Shown here one piece after another: positions 46,722-55,997 of a stretch of 58,121 bases of DNA; the first letter of the stretch is position 1, and each line of letters starts with the position of its first letter. Position numbers and translations under genes: made by a program. Source of the stretch: Paracoccaceae bacterium (lineage in GTDB: Bacteria; Pseudomonadota; Alphaproteobacteria; Rhodobacterales; Rhodobacteraceae). The notes beneath the pieces are model-generated. The model did no database searches, was not told where the DNA came from, and saw only the letters and a list, made by a program, of their open reading frames with translations. Location of the stretch: contig NVUX02000003.1 of NCBI GenBank assembly GCA_002402045.2, positions 1 to 58,121 on the forward strand, given 5' to 3'.

Positions 46722-47147
46722 TTATGCAGGGTTTGGCAGGGCGCCAAAATCTGAATCACGCTTTGGGGCAGGGGGTACATCGTCTGCCTCGTCAAAGCCA
46801 CGGGCCTCGCGGGTGTCCATAAATTGGTCAAATTCGGCCTTGTCTTTGGCGGCGCGGAGGTTTTCCATAAACTTGCGGAAAGAGGATTGCTCGTCTTCCA
46901 AGCGCTTTAGGGTTTCGTCCCTGTAGCTATCAAAGGCCACATTGCCTGTGGAGTGAAATCTGTGACGGCCATGCCGCCGGCTTTTGCATTTGCCCATTCG
47001 TCCGGTTCCTAACGCGTAAAAGAGAATCACAAGCCCGAGGGGGCCAGCGAAGATAAATCCGAGGATCATTGAAGCGACCCACCCCATAGTGCCGTGACTG
47101 TCGATCCAGTCTCGTGCCTGCTTAAGGATGTCTAACGCAGTGTTCAT
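46722..47147 (-). CDS. DUF2852 domain membrane protein
   Basis: A 141-residue protein with one or two N-terminal membrane helices (GTMGWVASMILGFIFAGPLGLVILFYAL, about 19-47). A basic stretch (KCKSRRHGRHRFHS) follows, then a helical cytoplasmic tail with FDSYRDETLKRLEDEQSSFRKFMENLRAAKDKAEFDQFMDTR. This matches DUF2852, a family of unknown role common in alphaproteobacteria. The C-terminal helix may form a coiled coil. Upstream lies a short AT-rich spacer, and downstream the divergently placed tetR set ends. Confidence 0.8.
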   Translation of the reverse strand: MNTALDILKQARDWIDSHGTMGWVASMILGFIFAGPLGLVILFYALGTGRMGKCKSRRHGRHRFHSTGNVAFDSYRDETLKRLEDEQSSFRKFMENLRAAKDKAEFDQFMDTREARGFDEADDVPPAPKRDSDFGALPNPA

Positions 47148-47234
47148 TTCCTGTCCTTTCCGATGTTAATGTTAATTACATTTACATACATAAGGTGAAA
47201 ACGGCGCAGGTCAAGGGAATTGGCTAAAAAAGTT

Positions 47235-47849
47235 TTATTCTGGGATGATACCAAGGCCGCGCAGGTAAATGCCAGTGCCGCTTTCCAGCAGGTCTTCGGG
47301 GGAATAGGGCGCGCGGCCACCCGGGGTGCCACGGGCAAACAGCTCAACCACGCCGTGGGACATGGCCCAAATGTGGTGGCTAACCATCACAGCGGGCGGG
47401 CGCGTATCGGCGGGCAGGCGGGCCATCAGGTCTTCGGCGGCTTGGGTCATAACCCCCATGGCGCGGCCTGAGGCCAGCGCCAGTTCGGAGTTGCCGGTGA
47501 GGGAAACGCCGGATTCAAACATGGCGATATAGTAGCCGGGGTAGCGCTTGGCGAAGGCGAGGTATGCCCGCCCGACCTTGGAAAAGGCCGCGAGTGCTGA
47601 GGGCTTTCCTCCATCGTAAGCATGCTCCAACAGGTCCCCAAAGAGGAGGTAGCCTTGGCGGGCGACCTCGCAAATCAGCTCGTCTCGACCCTTAAAATGC
47701 CGATAGGGCGCGGCGGCAGACACGCCAGCTTGGCGCGCGGCTTCGGCCAATGTAAAGCCCTGCGGCCCACGCTCGGTGATCAGCGCGCGGGTGGCGTCAA
47801 CCAGCGCTTGGCGCAGGTTCCCATGGTGGTAAGATTTTCGTTTGTTCAC
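47235..47849 (-). CDS. TetR/AcrR regulator with WHG domain
   Basis: GTG 47849 is preferred to the longer frame start because it has GAGG 7 bases upstream and the product then begins with NKRKSYHHGNLRQ, a typical TetR head. The 204-residue protein has an HTH (LAEAARQAGVSAAAPYRHFKGRDEL). The C-terminal WHG-type ligand domain has SHHIWAMSHGVVELFARG. It overlaps the ppk2 stop by four bases and so is translated from the same mRNA as ppk2 and metA. It may regulate that cluster. The ligand is unknown. Confidence 0.88.
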   Translation of the reverse strand: MNKRKSYHHGNLRQALVDATRALITERGPQGFTLAEAARQAGVSAAAPYRHFKGRDELICEVARQGYLLFGDLLEHAYDGGKPSALAAFSKVGRAYLAFAKRYPGYYIAMFESGVSLTGNSELALASGRAMGVMTQAAEDLMARLPADTRPPAVMVSHHIWAMSHGVVELFARGTPGGRAPYSPEDLLESGTGIYLRGLGIIPE

Positions 47850-48730
47850 CGACCGGCCTCGTTGCCCATTAAGGAGGGGCTGCCGCAAATCGCTGCATCT
47901 ACGCCCATCAGCGAGGTTTCGTCTTTCTCTGTATAGTCAAAATGCGAGAGCAGGAGCTTTATCGCGGCCAAGCGCGCGCGCTTTTTATCGTCAGAGCGGA
48001 TGACATCCCACGGGGCCGCATCGCAGTGGCTATGGGCAAACATTTGCGAAATCGCGGTGGAGTATTCGTCCCACTTGTGCAGGCCATTTACATCAACACC
48101 CGAGAGCTTCCAGTGCTTTAGGCGGTCGCCCTCGCGGCTCATAAACCGGCGGAGCTGCTCTGCACGGCCAACGGTTAGCCAGATTTTTATCAGCGTAATT
48201 CCGTCATTCACCAGCATGTCTTCAAACTTGGGGACTTGCCGGAAAAACTTTGCGCGCTGGTCGTCCGAGCACCAGCCAAACACCTTTTCTACCACCGCAC
48301 GATTATACCATGAGCGGTCAAAAAACACGATCTCGCCAGCCGAAGGCAGGTGCTGAATGTAGCGCTGAAAATACCATTGCGAGCTTTCGGTATCGGACGG
48401 TTTTGAAAGGGCAACCACCCGCGCGCCACGCGGATTCAGGTTTTCACGCAGCCGCTTTATGGTGCCGCCTTTGCCAGCGGCATCGCGGCCCTCAAACACT
48501 ACAGCAATGCGTTGCCCGGTTTCCTTTGCCCAAGATTGCAGCTTCACCAGCTCAATTTGTAGCGCCTCATATTCAACCAGATAATCCTTGTTTTTCATGA
48601 CGCGCGCATAAGGATAGCTTGGATTAAGCACATCTTTCTTGCGGCCCTCCGCAATGCAAGACCGAATTTCGGCAGGGGCGTCTTCTTTAAAATAGCGACT
48701 GATTGCGCCGTCAAAAGGTTTTTTGATCAT
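47846..48730 (-). CDS. ppk2: Polyphosphate kinase 2
   Basis: ATG 48730 follows GGAG at 8 bases. The 294-residue protein has the P-loop FEGRDAAGKGGTIKR, NPRGARVVALSKPSDTE and the lid FFDRSWYNRAVVEKVFG, which match class I PPK2. These transfer phosphate between polyphosphate and nucleoside diphosphates, typically making GTP or ATP from polyP. The N-terminal PYARVMKNKDYLVEYEALQIEL is conserved. The start overlaps the SGNH-like gene by 20 bases and the stop overlaps tetR, so expression is coupled to metA upstream. Confidence 0.94.
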   Translation of the reverse strand: MIKKPFDGAISRYFKEDAPAEIRSCIAEGRKKDVLNPSYPYARVMKNKDYLVEYEALQIELVKLQSWAKETGQRIAVVFEGRDAAGKGGTIKRLRENLNPRGARVVALSKPSDTESSQWYFQRYIQHLPSAGEIVFFDRSWYNRAVVEKVFGWCSDDQRAKFFRQVPKFEDMLVNDGITLIKIWLTVGRAEQLRRFMSREGDRLKHWKLSGVDVNGLHKWDEYSTAISQMFAHSHCDAAPWDVIRSDDKKRARLAAIKLLLSHFDYTEKDETSLMGVDAAICGSPSLMGNEAGR

Positions 48731-49481
48731 CGGGGCTGCTCCTGCCAATGGCTGTCATTAAGTGTTTGATGTGGAGTTTATGCGCGGCAACCGAATTAAC
48801 GATGTGATGATCGCTGAAATTCGGGCAAAACGCATCGTCCACTTCGCCTGTTTCCTTATTAACGATAGCATCATTAATGTCAAAATAAGCGATGCCTGCT
48901 TTTTTAGCGGCCTCGGCCAGTATTTCGTTAAACATGTTATTGATGAAAAGCCGGACATCATAGCTGGGGTAAACCTCGAGCAGCTTCGCTTTTAGAGCTG
49001 CCATTTTAGCTGGATTCCCCGCCTTTTCAAAAAGAATACGAGACGTATAGTGAAAAGCATGTGGTTGTTTTTTGAGCACAGTCTGGTTGATGCCCTTAAT
49101 CACAGGATGAAGATCGCCGTGTAATACTTTGATATTACGAATGTATAACCCAATTATTTCGGAAAATAGCGCCTCTGGCTCTATCATCTCGTCTTTCACC
49201 ACCCAGCGGTAATAAAGCCCGAGTTCCACATCTACCTGTCCCAATGCAAATAAAATATGCTGGGATTGCTGATGGTGCTGCTCAATCAATTTGCGCACGC
49301 GCGTATTCACATTTAGCGCGCTACGCGCGCGGCCAAACCCGGTAACGGTGGCGGCCAGCATGGCCTCGCCGTAAACAGAAATATTTTGACCGACAATTTT
49401 GGCGTCGTTGCCCTGCTGAAAAAAACACTCAGCGTGGGAATCTCCCAATACCAAAACGCCGGTTTCTGTGGATTGGCTCAC
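48711..49481 (-). CDS. Hypothetical SGNH-like hydrolase
   Basis: A 256-residue protein without a signal peptide. [12 protein letters not shown] at the start resembles the GDSx block with a nucleophilic Ser, and [10 protein letters not shown] near the C-terminus supplies the Asp and His of the triad. [17 protein letters not shown] could be the GxND-like block, here with a Gln and Asp. It may hydrolyse an ester, but activity is not proven. It overlaps metA by four bases and ppk2 by 20. Base use is slightly more AT-rich than its neighbours, which may reflect later acquisition. Confidence 0.65.
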   Translation of the reverse strand: MSQSTETGVLVLGDSHAECFFQQGNDAKIVGQNISVYGEAMLAATVTGFGRARSALNVNTRVRKLIEQHHQQSQHILFALGQVDVELGLYYRWVVKDEMIEPEALFSEIIGLYIRNIKVLHGDLHPVIKGINQTVLKKQPHAFHYTSRILFEKAGNPAKMAALKAKLLEVYPSYDVRLFINNMFNEILAEAAKKAGIAYFDINDAIVNKETGEVDDAFCPNFSDHHIVNSVAAHKLHIKHLMTAIGRSSPDDQKTF

Positions 49482-50401
49482 TTGGAGTCACCTTCCAAGA
49501 TCTTCTCGATGTCAATATTGGTGGTTTGGTAAATCTCGTTAATCCAGTTGCCGTAAAGCAGGTGCGCGTGTGAGCGCCAGCGGTTTTCGGGCGGCTGGGA
49601 AGGGTCGTTATTGGGGAAATAATCCCGTGGCACGTCAATGGCCTCGCCCTTATCTACATCGCGCTGGTATTCCTGCGCGAGGGTGTCGCTATCATATTCA
49701 AGGTGGTTGAAGATATAGAGCGCGCGGTGGGTTCTATCTTCAATCAGGCAGGGGCCAACCTCATCGGAGTGCATCAGAATGTCGAGACCCTCGGGAAGAT
49801 CCTCAGAGCGCACCTCTGTCCAGCGGCTGACAGGCACGGTGAAATCGTCGGAAAAGCCGCGCAGGTAAGGCGAGGCGGGGGCGAGGTTGCGGTGACGGAA
49901 GCAGCCAAAATGCTTGGCAGGCAAAATGTGCTTTGGCACGCCGGTGTGGTGATAGATCAACGCCATGCCGCCCCAGCACACGCCAAAGGTTGAGAGCACG
50001 TTGGTTTGCGTCCAGTCCATCACCTCTTTCAGTTCTTCCCAATATGTAACGTCTTCAAACGAAAGGTGCTCAATTGGTGCACCGGTAATGATGAGGCCGT
50101 CAAACTTACGGTGTTTGATATCTTGGAACGACTGGTAGAAGCTTTCCATGTGCTGTGACGAGGCGTTTTTGGAAACGTGCTCGGTCATCCGAATAAGCGT
50201 GAGCTCGATTTGAATCGGGCTAGCACCGATCAGGCGGGCAAACTGAGTTTCGGTCTGCTCTTTTTTCGGCATAAGGTTGAGCAGGCCAATTTGCAGCGGG
50301 CGAACCTCTTGGCGGTTCGCCGTGGCCTCGTCCATCACATTTACACCCTCGGTATTGAGGATGTTATAGGCGGGCAGGGTGGCGGGGATACGAATGGGCA
50401 T
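49478..50401 (-). CDS. metA: Homoserine O-acyltransferase MetA, predicted acetyl-CoA-specific
   Basis: A 307-residue enzyme of methionine synthesis. Catalytic residues are Cys142 (GVCWGG), His233 (IFNHLEYD) and Glu235. At position 111 it has Glu (GAPIEHLSF). From published work on MetA proteins as I recall it, Glu111 favours acetyl-CoA and Gly111, as in E. coli, favours succinyl-CoA; so O-acetylhomoserine is the expected product. The start codon comes one base before the stop of the P-loop gene. No SAM riboswitch was seen upstream. It overlaps the SGNH-like gene by four bases. Confidence 0.93.
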   Translation of the reverse strand: MPIRIPATLPAYNILNTEGVNVMDEATANRQEVRPLQIGLLNLMPKKEQTETQFARLIGASPIQIELTLIRMTEHVSKNASSQHMESFYQSFQDIKHRKFDGLIITGAPIEHLSFEDVTYWEELKEVMDWTQTNVLSTFGVCWGGMALIYHHTGVPKHILPAKHFGCFRHRNLAPASPYLRGFSDDFTVPVSRWTEVRSEDLPEGLDILMHSDEVGPCLIEDRTHRALYIFNHLEYDSDTLAQEYQRDVDKGEAIDVPRDYFPNNDPSQPPENRWRSHAHLLYGNWINEIYQTTNIDIEKILEGDSK

Positions 50402-51265
50402 TTACAAATTCCGGTCTATGGCTTGGCCGATGAGCGCGTTAAAATCATGCGGGTCTCGGATGGTGCGAACTTCATCTGCCGCCACCGTAACCCCCCAATT
50501 TTGCGCGATGGCTTTGTAGCGCGGCAGGCGGGTGGACAGCAGCTCGCCGAAACCCCAGCGGATGAAGTCATCCGGGTCCACCTTGGTGGGGGCGATGTTG
50601 CGCAAACGCAGGTACTCGGCCCATTTTTCCAACAGAAAATCTTCGGGGTAATACATCGGCTTGGGGGCGGTGTTAAAACGGGCTTTTAGCTCGTCGGTGT
50701 GGCCTTCATTGCCCTCAATCCAAACAGGGAGGGCCGCTTCGCTGAGGGATTTTAGCACGGGGTCGTTTGGGTTGTCGCCGTCTACGACTTCACAAATTGA
50801 GCCGCTGGTATCACAGATAAAATGCTCATAGCCGTAGATATCGAGTGCTTTTTTGGCAAAGAGCGCTGTGTCTTGCACGGCGGATTGCTCGGCAATGCGG
50901 TGTTGGCGCTGGCGGGCGAGGTAGGTTTCAAACGGGATGCCGCCCTGCGCCTCGTCGCCGGGTTTGCCGAGGTAAGTGGACAGCGGCGCGAGGTTTTCAA
51001 AAGTAATATTGGAGGCGATATAGATCGAGTCACTGCGGAGCAGATCGCGTAGGAAGGGCACTTTTGTGGCCTCACGCTTGAAGTTATCTACGATATGCTC
51101 GCCCATGTAGCGGGTGCCGATGCGGTAATCTACCGAGTAGTGAAACCACTCACCGCCCGCGCGCAGCATTTCAGAGAGATAGGTTTTACCAAGGCCAGAC
51201 ATGCCAATAAGCGCCACGCGTTTATGCTTGGCGGCGTGCCATTCGGATGATGAATTGTAAATCAT
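50402..51265 (-). CDS. P-loop ATPase of unknown function upstream of metA
   Basis: A 287-residue protein with a Walker A motif GMSGLGKT (21-28). Dxx-type patterns follow (FICDTSGS) that may be Walker B. Later sequence has WFHYSVDYRIGTRYMGEHI and YYPEDFLLEKWAEYL. The C-terminal third is helical, with no clear domain. It abuts metA with no gap, suggesting a linked role, perhaps a kinase or an ATP-dependent regulator. No family was recognised with confidence. Confidence 0.75.
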   Translation of the reverse strand: MIYNSSSEWHAAKHKRVALIGMSGLGKTYLSEMLRAGGEWFHYSVDYRIGTRYMGEHIVDNFKREATKVPFLRDLLRSDSIYIASNITFENLAPLSTYLGKPGDEAQGGIPFETYLARQRQHRIAEQSAVQDTALFAKKALDIYGYEHFICDTSGSICEVVDGDNPNDPVLKSLSEAALPVWIEGNEGHTDELKARFNTAPKPMYYPEDFLLEKWAEYLRLRNIAPTKVDPDDFIRWGFGELLSTRLPRYKAIAQNWGVTVAADEVRTIRDPHDFNALIGQAIDRNL

Positions 51266-51279
51266 GTATTCGCTCTCGA

Positions 51280-52206
51280 TTATGTTCTCTTAGGCATAAA
51301 CGAGCGGCGCAGGGTTGAAAAGGCCCGACCGTCAATCACCGCTAACCCTGCGGCTATGAGGCCGAATCCGATGTAGGAACGGGCAGGGAGGGCCTCTGAT
51401 AATACAAGCACGCCGAGCAGGATGGCGATCGGGGAAACCAGGAGCGTGACGAGGAGGACATTGGCGGAACCTGCCATCTCTAAGATGCGGAAATAGAGCA
51501 GGTAGGCGAAGGCGGTGGCGACGGGAATGTAGTAAAGCAGGGCGCCGAGGGTGCGGGTGGAATAATCAAAGCTGGGGAGGCCCTCGGCGAACAGTGCGAT
51601 GGGGATGGTGAGAAGGGCGGCGCCGGTGAGCATGCCCGCGGTGGCGCTATCAGGGCTGAGGCCGGACAGGTGCTTGCGCGCCCATACTCCGGCGAAAGCG
51701 TAAGATATAGTGGCACCGATGCAGGCGAGCTGGCCCAGCGAGCGGAGATCTAAATTGCGGAGGCTGTCAAAGCCGGCGGTATAGATAATGCCGGAAAGGC
51801 CGAGTAGTACACCGATGGCTTTGCGACTGGTCAGGCGCTCGTCTTTTAAGAACATCGCGGCAATAAGAATGCCGAACACGGCGGTGCCTGCGTTGAAAAT
51901 AGAGGTGAGGCCTGATTCGATTTGGGTTTGGCCAAGTGTGAGCAGCGTGAAAGGGATGGCGTTGTTCAGAATGCCCATCACAAACAGCGCCGCCCATACG
52001 CGCCGCCCGCGCGGAATGCGGCTGCCGCGCAGCAGGGCCACACCCCATAATATTAGCGCCGCAAGGCTGATGCGGATGGCCACCAGCGTAAAGGGCGGGA
52101 TTTCTTCGAGTGCGATGGCAGCGGCGAGAAAAACCCCGCCCCAGACCATGCCGAGCAGCAGCAGCTCTCCCCATGCGCGGGTACTGATTTGTTTTTGAAG
52201 TATCAT
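51280..52206 (-). CDS. EamA/DMT-family transporter
   Basis: A 308-residue protein with about ten membrane helices in two EamA halves (about 12-145 and 160-295). Typical features are LILWGVALLRGSRIPRG, FTLLTLGQTQIESGLTSIFNAG and the TLLVSPIAILLGVLVLSEALPA block. It is probably a metabolite or amino-acid exporter. The gene lies 14 bases upstream of the P-loop gene on the same strand, so it may belong to the metA transcription unit; methionine or homoserine export would then be a possible role, which is speculative. Confidence 0.87.
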   Translation of the reverse strand: MILQKQISTRAWGELLLLGMVWGGVFLAAAIALEEIPPFTLVAIRISLAALILWGVALLRGSRIPRGRRVWAALFVMGILNNAIPFTLLTLGQTQIESGLTSIFNAGTAVFGILIAAMFLKDERLTSRKAIGVLLGLSGIIYTAGFDSLRNLDLRSLGQLACIGATISYAFAGVWARKHLSGLSPDSATAGMLTGAALLTIPIALFAEGLPSFDYSTRTLGALLYYIPVATAFAYLLYFRILEMAGSANVLLVTLLVSPIAILLGVLVLSEALPARSYIGFGLIAAGLAVIDGRAFSTLRRSFMPKRT

Positions 52207-52252
52207 GGCGCGACCATAGCGAAAGCCAGCGCGGGGGCCACCCGAAACTTGC

Positions 52253-52765
52253 TTATGCGTTTATATCAAGCTTGTTGATATGAGCTTCTAGCTCAGCCTT
52301 GAGTGCTACGCGCTCTTCGGGGCTAAGAAAGGCGCCCAGCTCAATTTCTCGATCAGAACCGATAAGCGTAAGGTAGTTATCTACCGGCCCGCCGTTTTCC
52401 ACCAGTTTTATGCGCAGCCAGTAAGGGTTGGCCTGCCAGCGCTTTACCTCGCCGCTGACTTCGTGGCGCTCAACAGCGAGCAGGTTGGGCCACAGGCTGA
52501 TATGCTCTCGCAGCTCGCCGTGGCGATTGTTCATTTTGAAGGCTAGCCAGAGGCCCGCAAAGGCGATGCCCACAAATGGCAGCAAAATCCAATAGGCACC
52601 GGCCCATACAAATGGCAAAACGGGAATGGCGAAGCCGAGCGCTAGGATGGACATGGTGACGCGAAAGCCGGTGCGCCCTAAGGAGCGGTTAGGCCAGAGG
52701 GTGGTTTCCCAAATCGGGGTATCTGCCCGGGTAACGGGGGGCGGAACTAGAAAGGGCCGCATCAT
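52253..52765 (-). CDS. DUF2244 domain membrane protein
   Basis: A 170-residue protein. The N-terminal soluble stretch PIWETTLWPNRSLGRTGFR and two membrane helices (about 38-56 and 58-75) are followed by a beta-rich region with REHISLWPNLLAVERHE, PYWLRIKLVENGGPVDNYLTLIGSDREIELGAFLSPEER, all typical of DUF2244. It is often found next to cytochrome oxidase genes in alphaproteobacteria; here ctaD is immediately upstream on the same strand. Its start codon lies in the loop of the ctaD terminator hairpin, an unusual arrangement that may limit expression. Function unknown. Confidence 0.85.
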   Translation of the reverse strand: MMRPFLVPPPVTRADTPIWETTLWPNRSLGRTGFRVTMSILALGFAIPVLPFVWAGAYWILLPFVGIAFAGLWLAFKMNNRHGELREHISLWPNLLAVERHEVSGEVKRWQANPYWLRIKLVENGGPVDNYLTLIGSDREIELGAFLSPEERVALKAELEAHINKLDINA

Positions 52766-52781
52766 ATGCGGCCCTTTTGAA
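52751..52781 (-). terminator. ctaD terminator overlapping the DUF2244 start
   Basis: AAAGGGCCGCAT (52751-52762), a 3-base loop and ATGCGGCCCTTT (52766-52777) form a perfect 12-base stem. On the minus strand the loop holds the ATG of the DUF2244 gene, and AAAAGGG, its likely ribosome-binding site, lies in the stem. The T run is short because the coding sequence follows. Confidence 0.6.
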
Positions 52782-52801
52782 TTTTGGTGAACGAGGGCGC
52801 A

Positions 52802-54466
52802 TTAGTGCCCGCTTTTGTCCCAGTCGGACTGCTTTGGCAGAGTCTCGAAGGTGTGCTCAGGTGGAGGGTTCGGCAGGGTCCACTCAAGAGTGTCTGCGTG
52901 CTCGCCCCAATAGGCTGGCTCTGTCACTTTCTTGCCCCAGCGCAGCGTGTAAATCACGATGCCGATGAAGAAGATGAACGAGGCAAACGAGATGAACGCA
53001 CCAATTGAGGACAGGTAGTTCCATGTTGCGAATTGCTCAGGGTAATCCAGATAGCGGCGCGGCATGCCGTTGCGGCCAAGGAAGTGCTGCGGGAAGAAGG
53101 TGAGGTTGGCACCGATAAACATGGTGTAAAAGTGCACCTGACCAGCCCATTCCGGATATTGGCGGCCAGACATTTTGGCGAACCAATAATAGATACCCGC
53201 AAAGATACAGAAGATCGCGCCCAGCGACATAACGTAGTGGAAGTGCGCCACAACGTAGTAGGTGTCATGGTAGGCACGGTCCAATGCGGCTTGGGAGAGC
53301 ACCACGCCGGTAACACCACCAACGGTGAACAGGAAGAGGAAGCCCATGGCCCAAAGCATCGGGGTTTTGAAGCTGATCGAGCCGCCCCACATGGTGGCGA
53401 TCCACGAGAACACCTTAACGCCTGTGGGCACCGCGATAACCATTGTTGCCAGCATGAAATAGCTTTGCTGTGTGGTGGAAAGGCCAACCGTATACATATG
53501 GTGCGCCCAAACCACAAAGCCGAGCACGCCGATGGCAACCATCGCGTAAACCATTGGCAGGTAGCCAAAGATTGGCTTTTTCGAGAAGGTCGAAATGATG
53601 TGGGAGATAATGCCGAAGCCCGGCACAATGATCATGTAAACCTCTGGGTGGCCAAAGAACCACAAGAGGTGCTGATAAAGCACGGGGTCGCCGCCGCCTG
53701 ATGGGTCAAAGAAGGTTGTGCCGAAGTTTCGGTCTGTCAGCAGCATGGTGATGGCACCGGCCAACACAGGCAAGCTGAGCAGAATGAGGAAGGCGGTTAC
53801 GAAGATCGACCACGCGAACAATGGGGTTTTGTGCAGGGTCATGCCTGGTGCGCGCATGTTCAGGAAGGTTGTGATCATGTTGATCGCGCCCAATATTGAG
53901 GAGGCACCCGATACGTGAACCGCGAAAATCGCGAGGTCCATCGAATAGCCGCCCTCAAGGGTGGAAAGCGGTGGCACAAGGATCCAGCCAACGCCGGAGC
54001 CGAGCTGGCCATTACCGCCGGGAGCAAATAACGAGGCCACGCCGAGCGCGGTGCCACACACATAAAGCCAATAGGAAAGGTTGTTAAGCCGTGGGAAGGC
54101 CATATCAGGCGCGCCGATCATCAGCGGCATGAAGTAGTTACCAAAACCGCCAAACAGCGCTGGAATAACCACGAAGAACATCATCAGCACGCCGTGATAC
54201 GTGATCATCACGTTCCAGAGGTGGCCATTCGGGGTACATTCACCAAGCGGGGCTTGGCTAAGCAGCCGCGCACCTTCTTCGCACATATACTGCACGCCGG
54301 GGTTCATGAGCTCCATGCGCATGTAAACGGTTAAGCAAACCGAGATGAACCCGACAGCTGCCGACGTGAAAAGGTAAAGAATACCAATGTCTTTATGGTT
54401 CGTTGACATGAACCAGCGGGTGAAAAAACCCGGCCGTGCATGGTCATGTGTGGCTGCATTTGCCAT
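52802..54466 (-). CDS. ctaD: Cytochrome c oxidase subunit I (aa3 type)
   Basis: The 554-residue catalytic subunit of the terminal oxidase, with 12 membrane helices. Heme a and a3 ligands and CuB ligands are seen in [27 protein letters not shown] (His and cross-linked Tyr), AHHMYTVG (two His) and [10 protein letters not shown]. The K-channel Lys is in [33 protein letters not shown] contains the D-channel Asp, making it an A1-type proton-pumping enzyme. No other cta genes are adjacent, as in many Rhodobacterales where ctaD is separate. The ribosome site is CAGGAGAC. A cytochrome c gene lies upstream. Confidence 0.97.
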   Translation of the reverse strand: MANAATHDHARPGFFTRWFMSTNHKDIGILYLFTSAAVGFISVCLTVYMRMELMNPGVQYMCEEGARLLSQAPLGECTPNGHLWNVMITYHGVLMMFFVVIPALFGGFGNYFMPLMIGAPDMAFPRLNNLSYWLYVCGTALGVASLFAPGGNGQLGSGVGWILVPPLSTLEGGYSMDLAIFAVHVSGASSILGAINMITTFLNMRAPGMTLHKTPLFAWSIFVTAFLILLSLPVLAGAITMLLTDRNFGTTFFDPSGGGDPVLYQHLLWFFGHPEVYMIIVPGFGIISHIISTFSKKPIFGYLPMVYAMVAIGVLGFVVWAHHMYTVGLSTTQQSYFMLATMVIAVPTGVKVFSWIATMWGGSISFKTPMLWAMGFLFLFTVGGVTGVVLSQAALDRAYHDTYYVVAHFHYVMSLGAIFCIFAGIYYWFAKMSGRQYPEWAGQVHFYTMFIGANLTFFPQHFLGRNGMPRRYLDYPEQFATWNYLSSIGAFISFASFIFFIGIVIYTLRWGKKVTEPAYWGEHADTLEWTLPNPPPEHTFETLPKQSDWDKSGH

Positions 54467-54617
54467 TTATAGTCTCCTGACATGTCCCTGTGATTAGCGA
54501 ATCCGCATACGAATACCGCCTCACATCGTTTTTTTACTTGAATACCGGAAGATTCCCCGTTTCTCAACTGTAATGATTGACGCAGATCAAGTTTTATTTT
54601 TGCTAACGAGTCGTTAA

Positions 54618-54657
54618 ATAAAAAAAACGCACCGCTGAAATATTCAGCGATGCGTTT
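54618..54657 (-). terminator. Terminator of the cytochrome c gene
   Basis: On the minus strand, AACGCATCGCTGAA and TTCAGCGGTGCGTT form a 14-base stem with one mismatch (54656-54626) and are followed by a run of eight or more T (54627-54618). Confidence 0.85.
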
Positions 54658-54690
54658 ACTTAGGTGTTTTCCGTGCTTTCGGACGGGGCT

Positions 54691-55155
54691 TTAGCTAGAT
54701 TCGCCGTCTTCGGCCTCAGCCGTTTCTTCCATTTCCATTGCGGGGGAGAAGGTGGCCAAATATGCCGCCATATCTTCACTGCCAGAGCGAAGCTTGAAGG
54801 TCATTTTTGCACGGGCTGAGTCGTCATCCAAGTACGTGCGCAGGTATGCGGTCGGGTCTGTTATATATTCAGCAAGGGTTTCTTCGTCCCAAACCAGACC
54901 AGCTTCGCCAGCAGCAACCATGTCATCGCCATAGCGAAAACCTTCAACCGCGCCAGCTGTCATGCCGATAATGCCAAACAGGTTTGGGCCAGTGCGGCCA
55001 CCGCGGACGATTGTATCATCGCCATTCGCAATGCCGTGGCAAGATTTGCAACGCTTGAACAGATCTTCGCCAGCAGCGGCGTCTCCCTCTGCAAATGCGG
55101 CGGTAGAAAACGCGCCGGTGGCCATGAAGGTGGTTAGAAATAGAGCCTTAAGCAT
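54691..55155 (-). CDS. Class I c-type cytochrome (c2/c550-like)
   Basis: A 154-residue exported heme protein. The signal peptide is MLKALFLTTFMATGAFSTAAFA. The heme attachment site is CKSCH (Cys36, Cys39, His40) and the axial Met is in RAKMTFKL near residue 117. TGPNLFGIIG and the C-terminal acidic tail (EMEETAEAEDGESS) are also seen. It is a mobile electron carrier of the periplasm and a plausible donor to the ctaD oxidase encoded downstream. Transcribed with its own terminator at 54618. Confidence 0.9.
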   Translation of the reverse strand: MLKALFLTTFMATGAFSTAAFAEGDAAAGEDLFKRCKSCHGIANGDDTIVRGGRTGPNLFGIIGMTAGAVEGFRYGDDMVAAGEAGLVWDEETLAEYITDPTAYLRTYLDDDSARAKMTFKLRSGSEDMAAYLATFSPAMEMEETAEAEDGESS

Positions 55156-55250
55156 CGAGTTCTCCTTGGAATGCTATTTTGTTTCAGCTGAATATAGGCG
55201 GAAAGCTGTGATTTGTTCAATGCTATAGTGTCGCATTTTTACGAAAGTGA

Positions 55251-55901
55251 TTAATCACTAAAAACATCGGCAAATCGCCGCTTAAGGGCCGCATCGAGGT
55301 CATCCATCGTGACCGGAATGCCTAGGTCTATCAGGCTGGTAACGCCGTAATCTGCAATACCGCAGGGCACAATGCCGCTGTAATGGCTCAAATCAGGCTC
55401 TACATTGATGGAAATGCCATGAAACGTCACCCAGCGGCGAATCCTAACGCCAATTGCCGCGATTTTATCCTCAGAAACGCGGCCATCGGGCAGGGCAGGG
55501 CGCTCTGGCCGGTTAACCCACACGCCAACGCGGCCCTTACGGCTGCCAGCTTGCACATTAAAGTCTGCGAGGGTGGAAATAACCCATGCCTCCAGTTTGC
55601 CCACATAGGCCCGCACATCTTTGCCGCGCTTGTTAAGGTCTAGCATCACATAAGCCACGCGCTGGCCGGGGCCATGATAAGTATACTCCCCGCCGCGCCG
55701 ACTTTCAAAAACGTCAAACATATCAGGGGCTTTCAGGTCTGCCTTGTTGGCACTCGTTCCGGCGGTAAACATCGGAGGGTGCTCAACCAGCCACACTTGC
55801 TCCTCAGCCGTGCCCGCTAAAATAGCATTCACACGCGATTCCATATGCGCTAGCGCCTCTGGATACGGTGTTAAACCCTTAGAAATCAGCCATTCAACCA
55901 T
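55251..55901 (-). CDS. lipB: Octanoyl-[ACP]:protein N-octanoyltransferase
   Basis: A 216-residue enzyme that moves octanoyl from acyl carrier protein to lipoyl domains, the first step of lipoate synthesis. Signatures: [32 protein letters not shown], the catalytic Lys in [21 protein letters not shown] and Cys in [13 protein letters not shown]. Catalytic Cys and Lys are both present. No lipA is adjacent. No strong ribosome site precedes the ATG at 55901. Confidence 0.94.
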   Translation of the reverse strand: MVEWLISKGLTPYPEALAHMESRVNAILAGTAEEQVWLVEHPPMFTAGTSANKADLKAPDMFDVFESRRGGEYTYHGPGQRVAYVMLDLNKRGKDVRAYVGKLEAWVISTLADFNVQAGSRKGRVGVWVNRPERPALPDGRVSEDKIAAIGVRIRRWVTFHGISINVEPDLSHYSGIVPCGIADYGVTSLIDLGIPVTMDDLDAALKRRFADVFSD

Positions 55902-55997
55902 AAAAATATCCGCAATTATTGTCCGAAATCATTTACTTTTTCGAATCGTCCACTATGTTTAAGTTGTATTCACATGATTGTTAATGGAGTTTATAGC

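Noticed and set aside
50402-51279. SAM riboswitch upstream of metA
   Set aside because: metA directly abuts the P-loop gene and no leader space or conserved SAM-II features were found.
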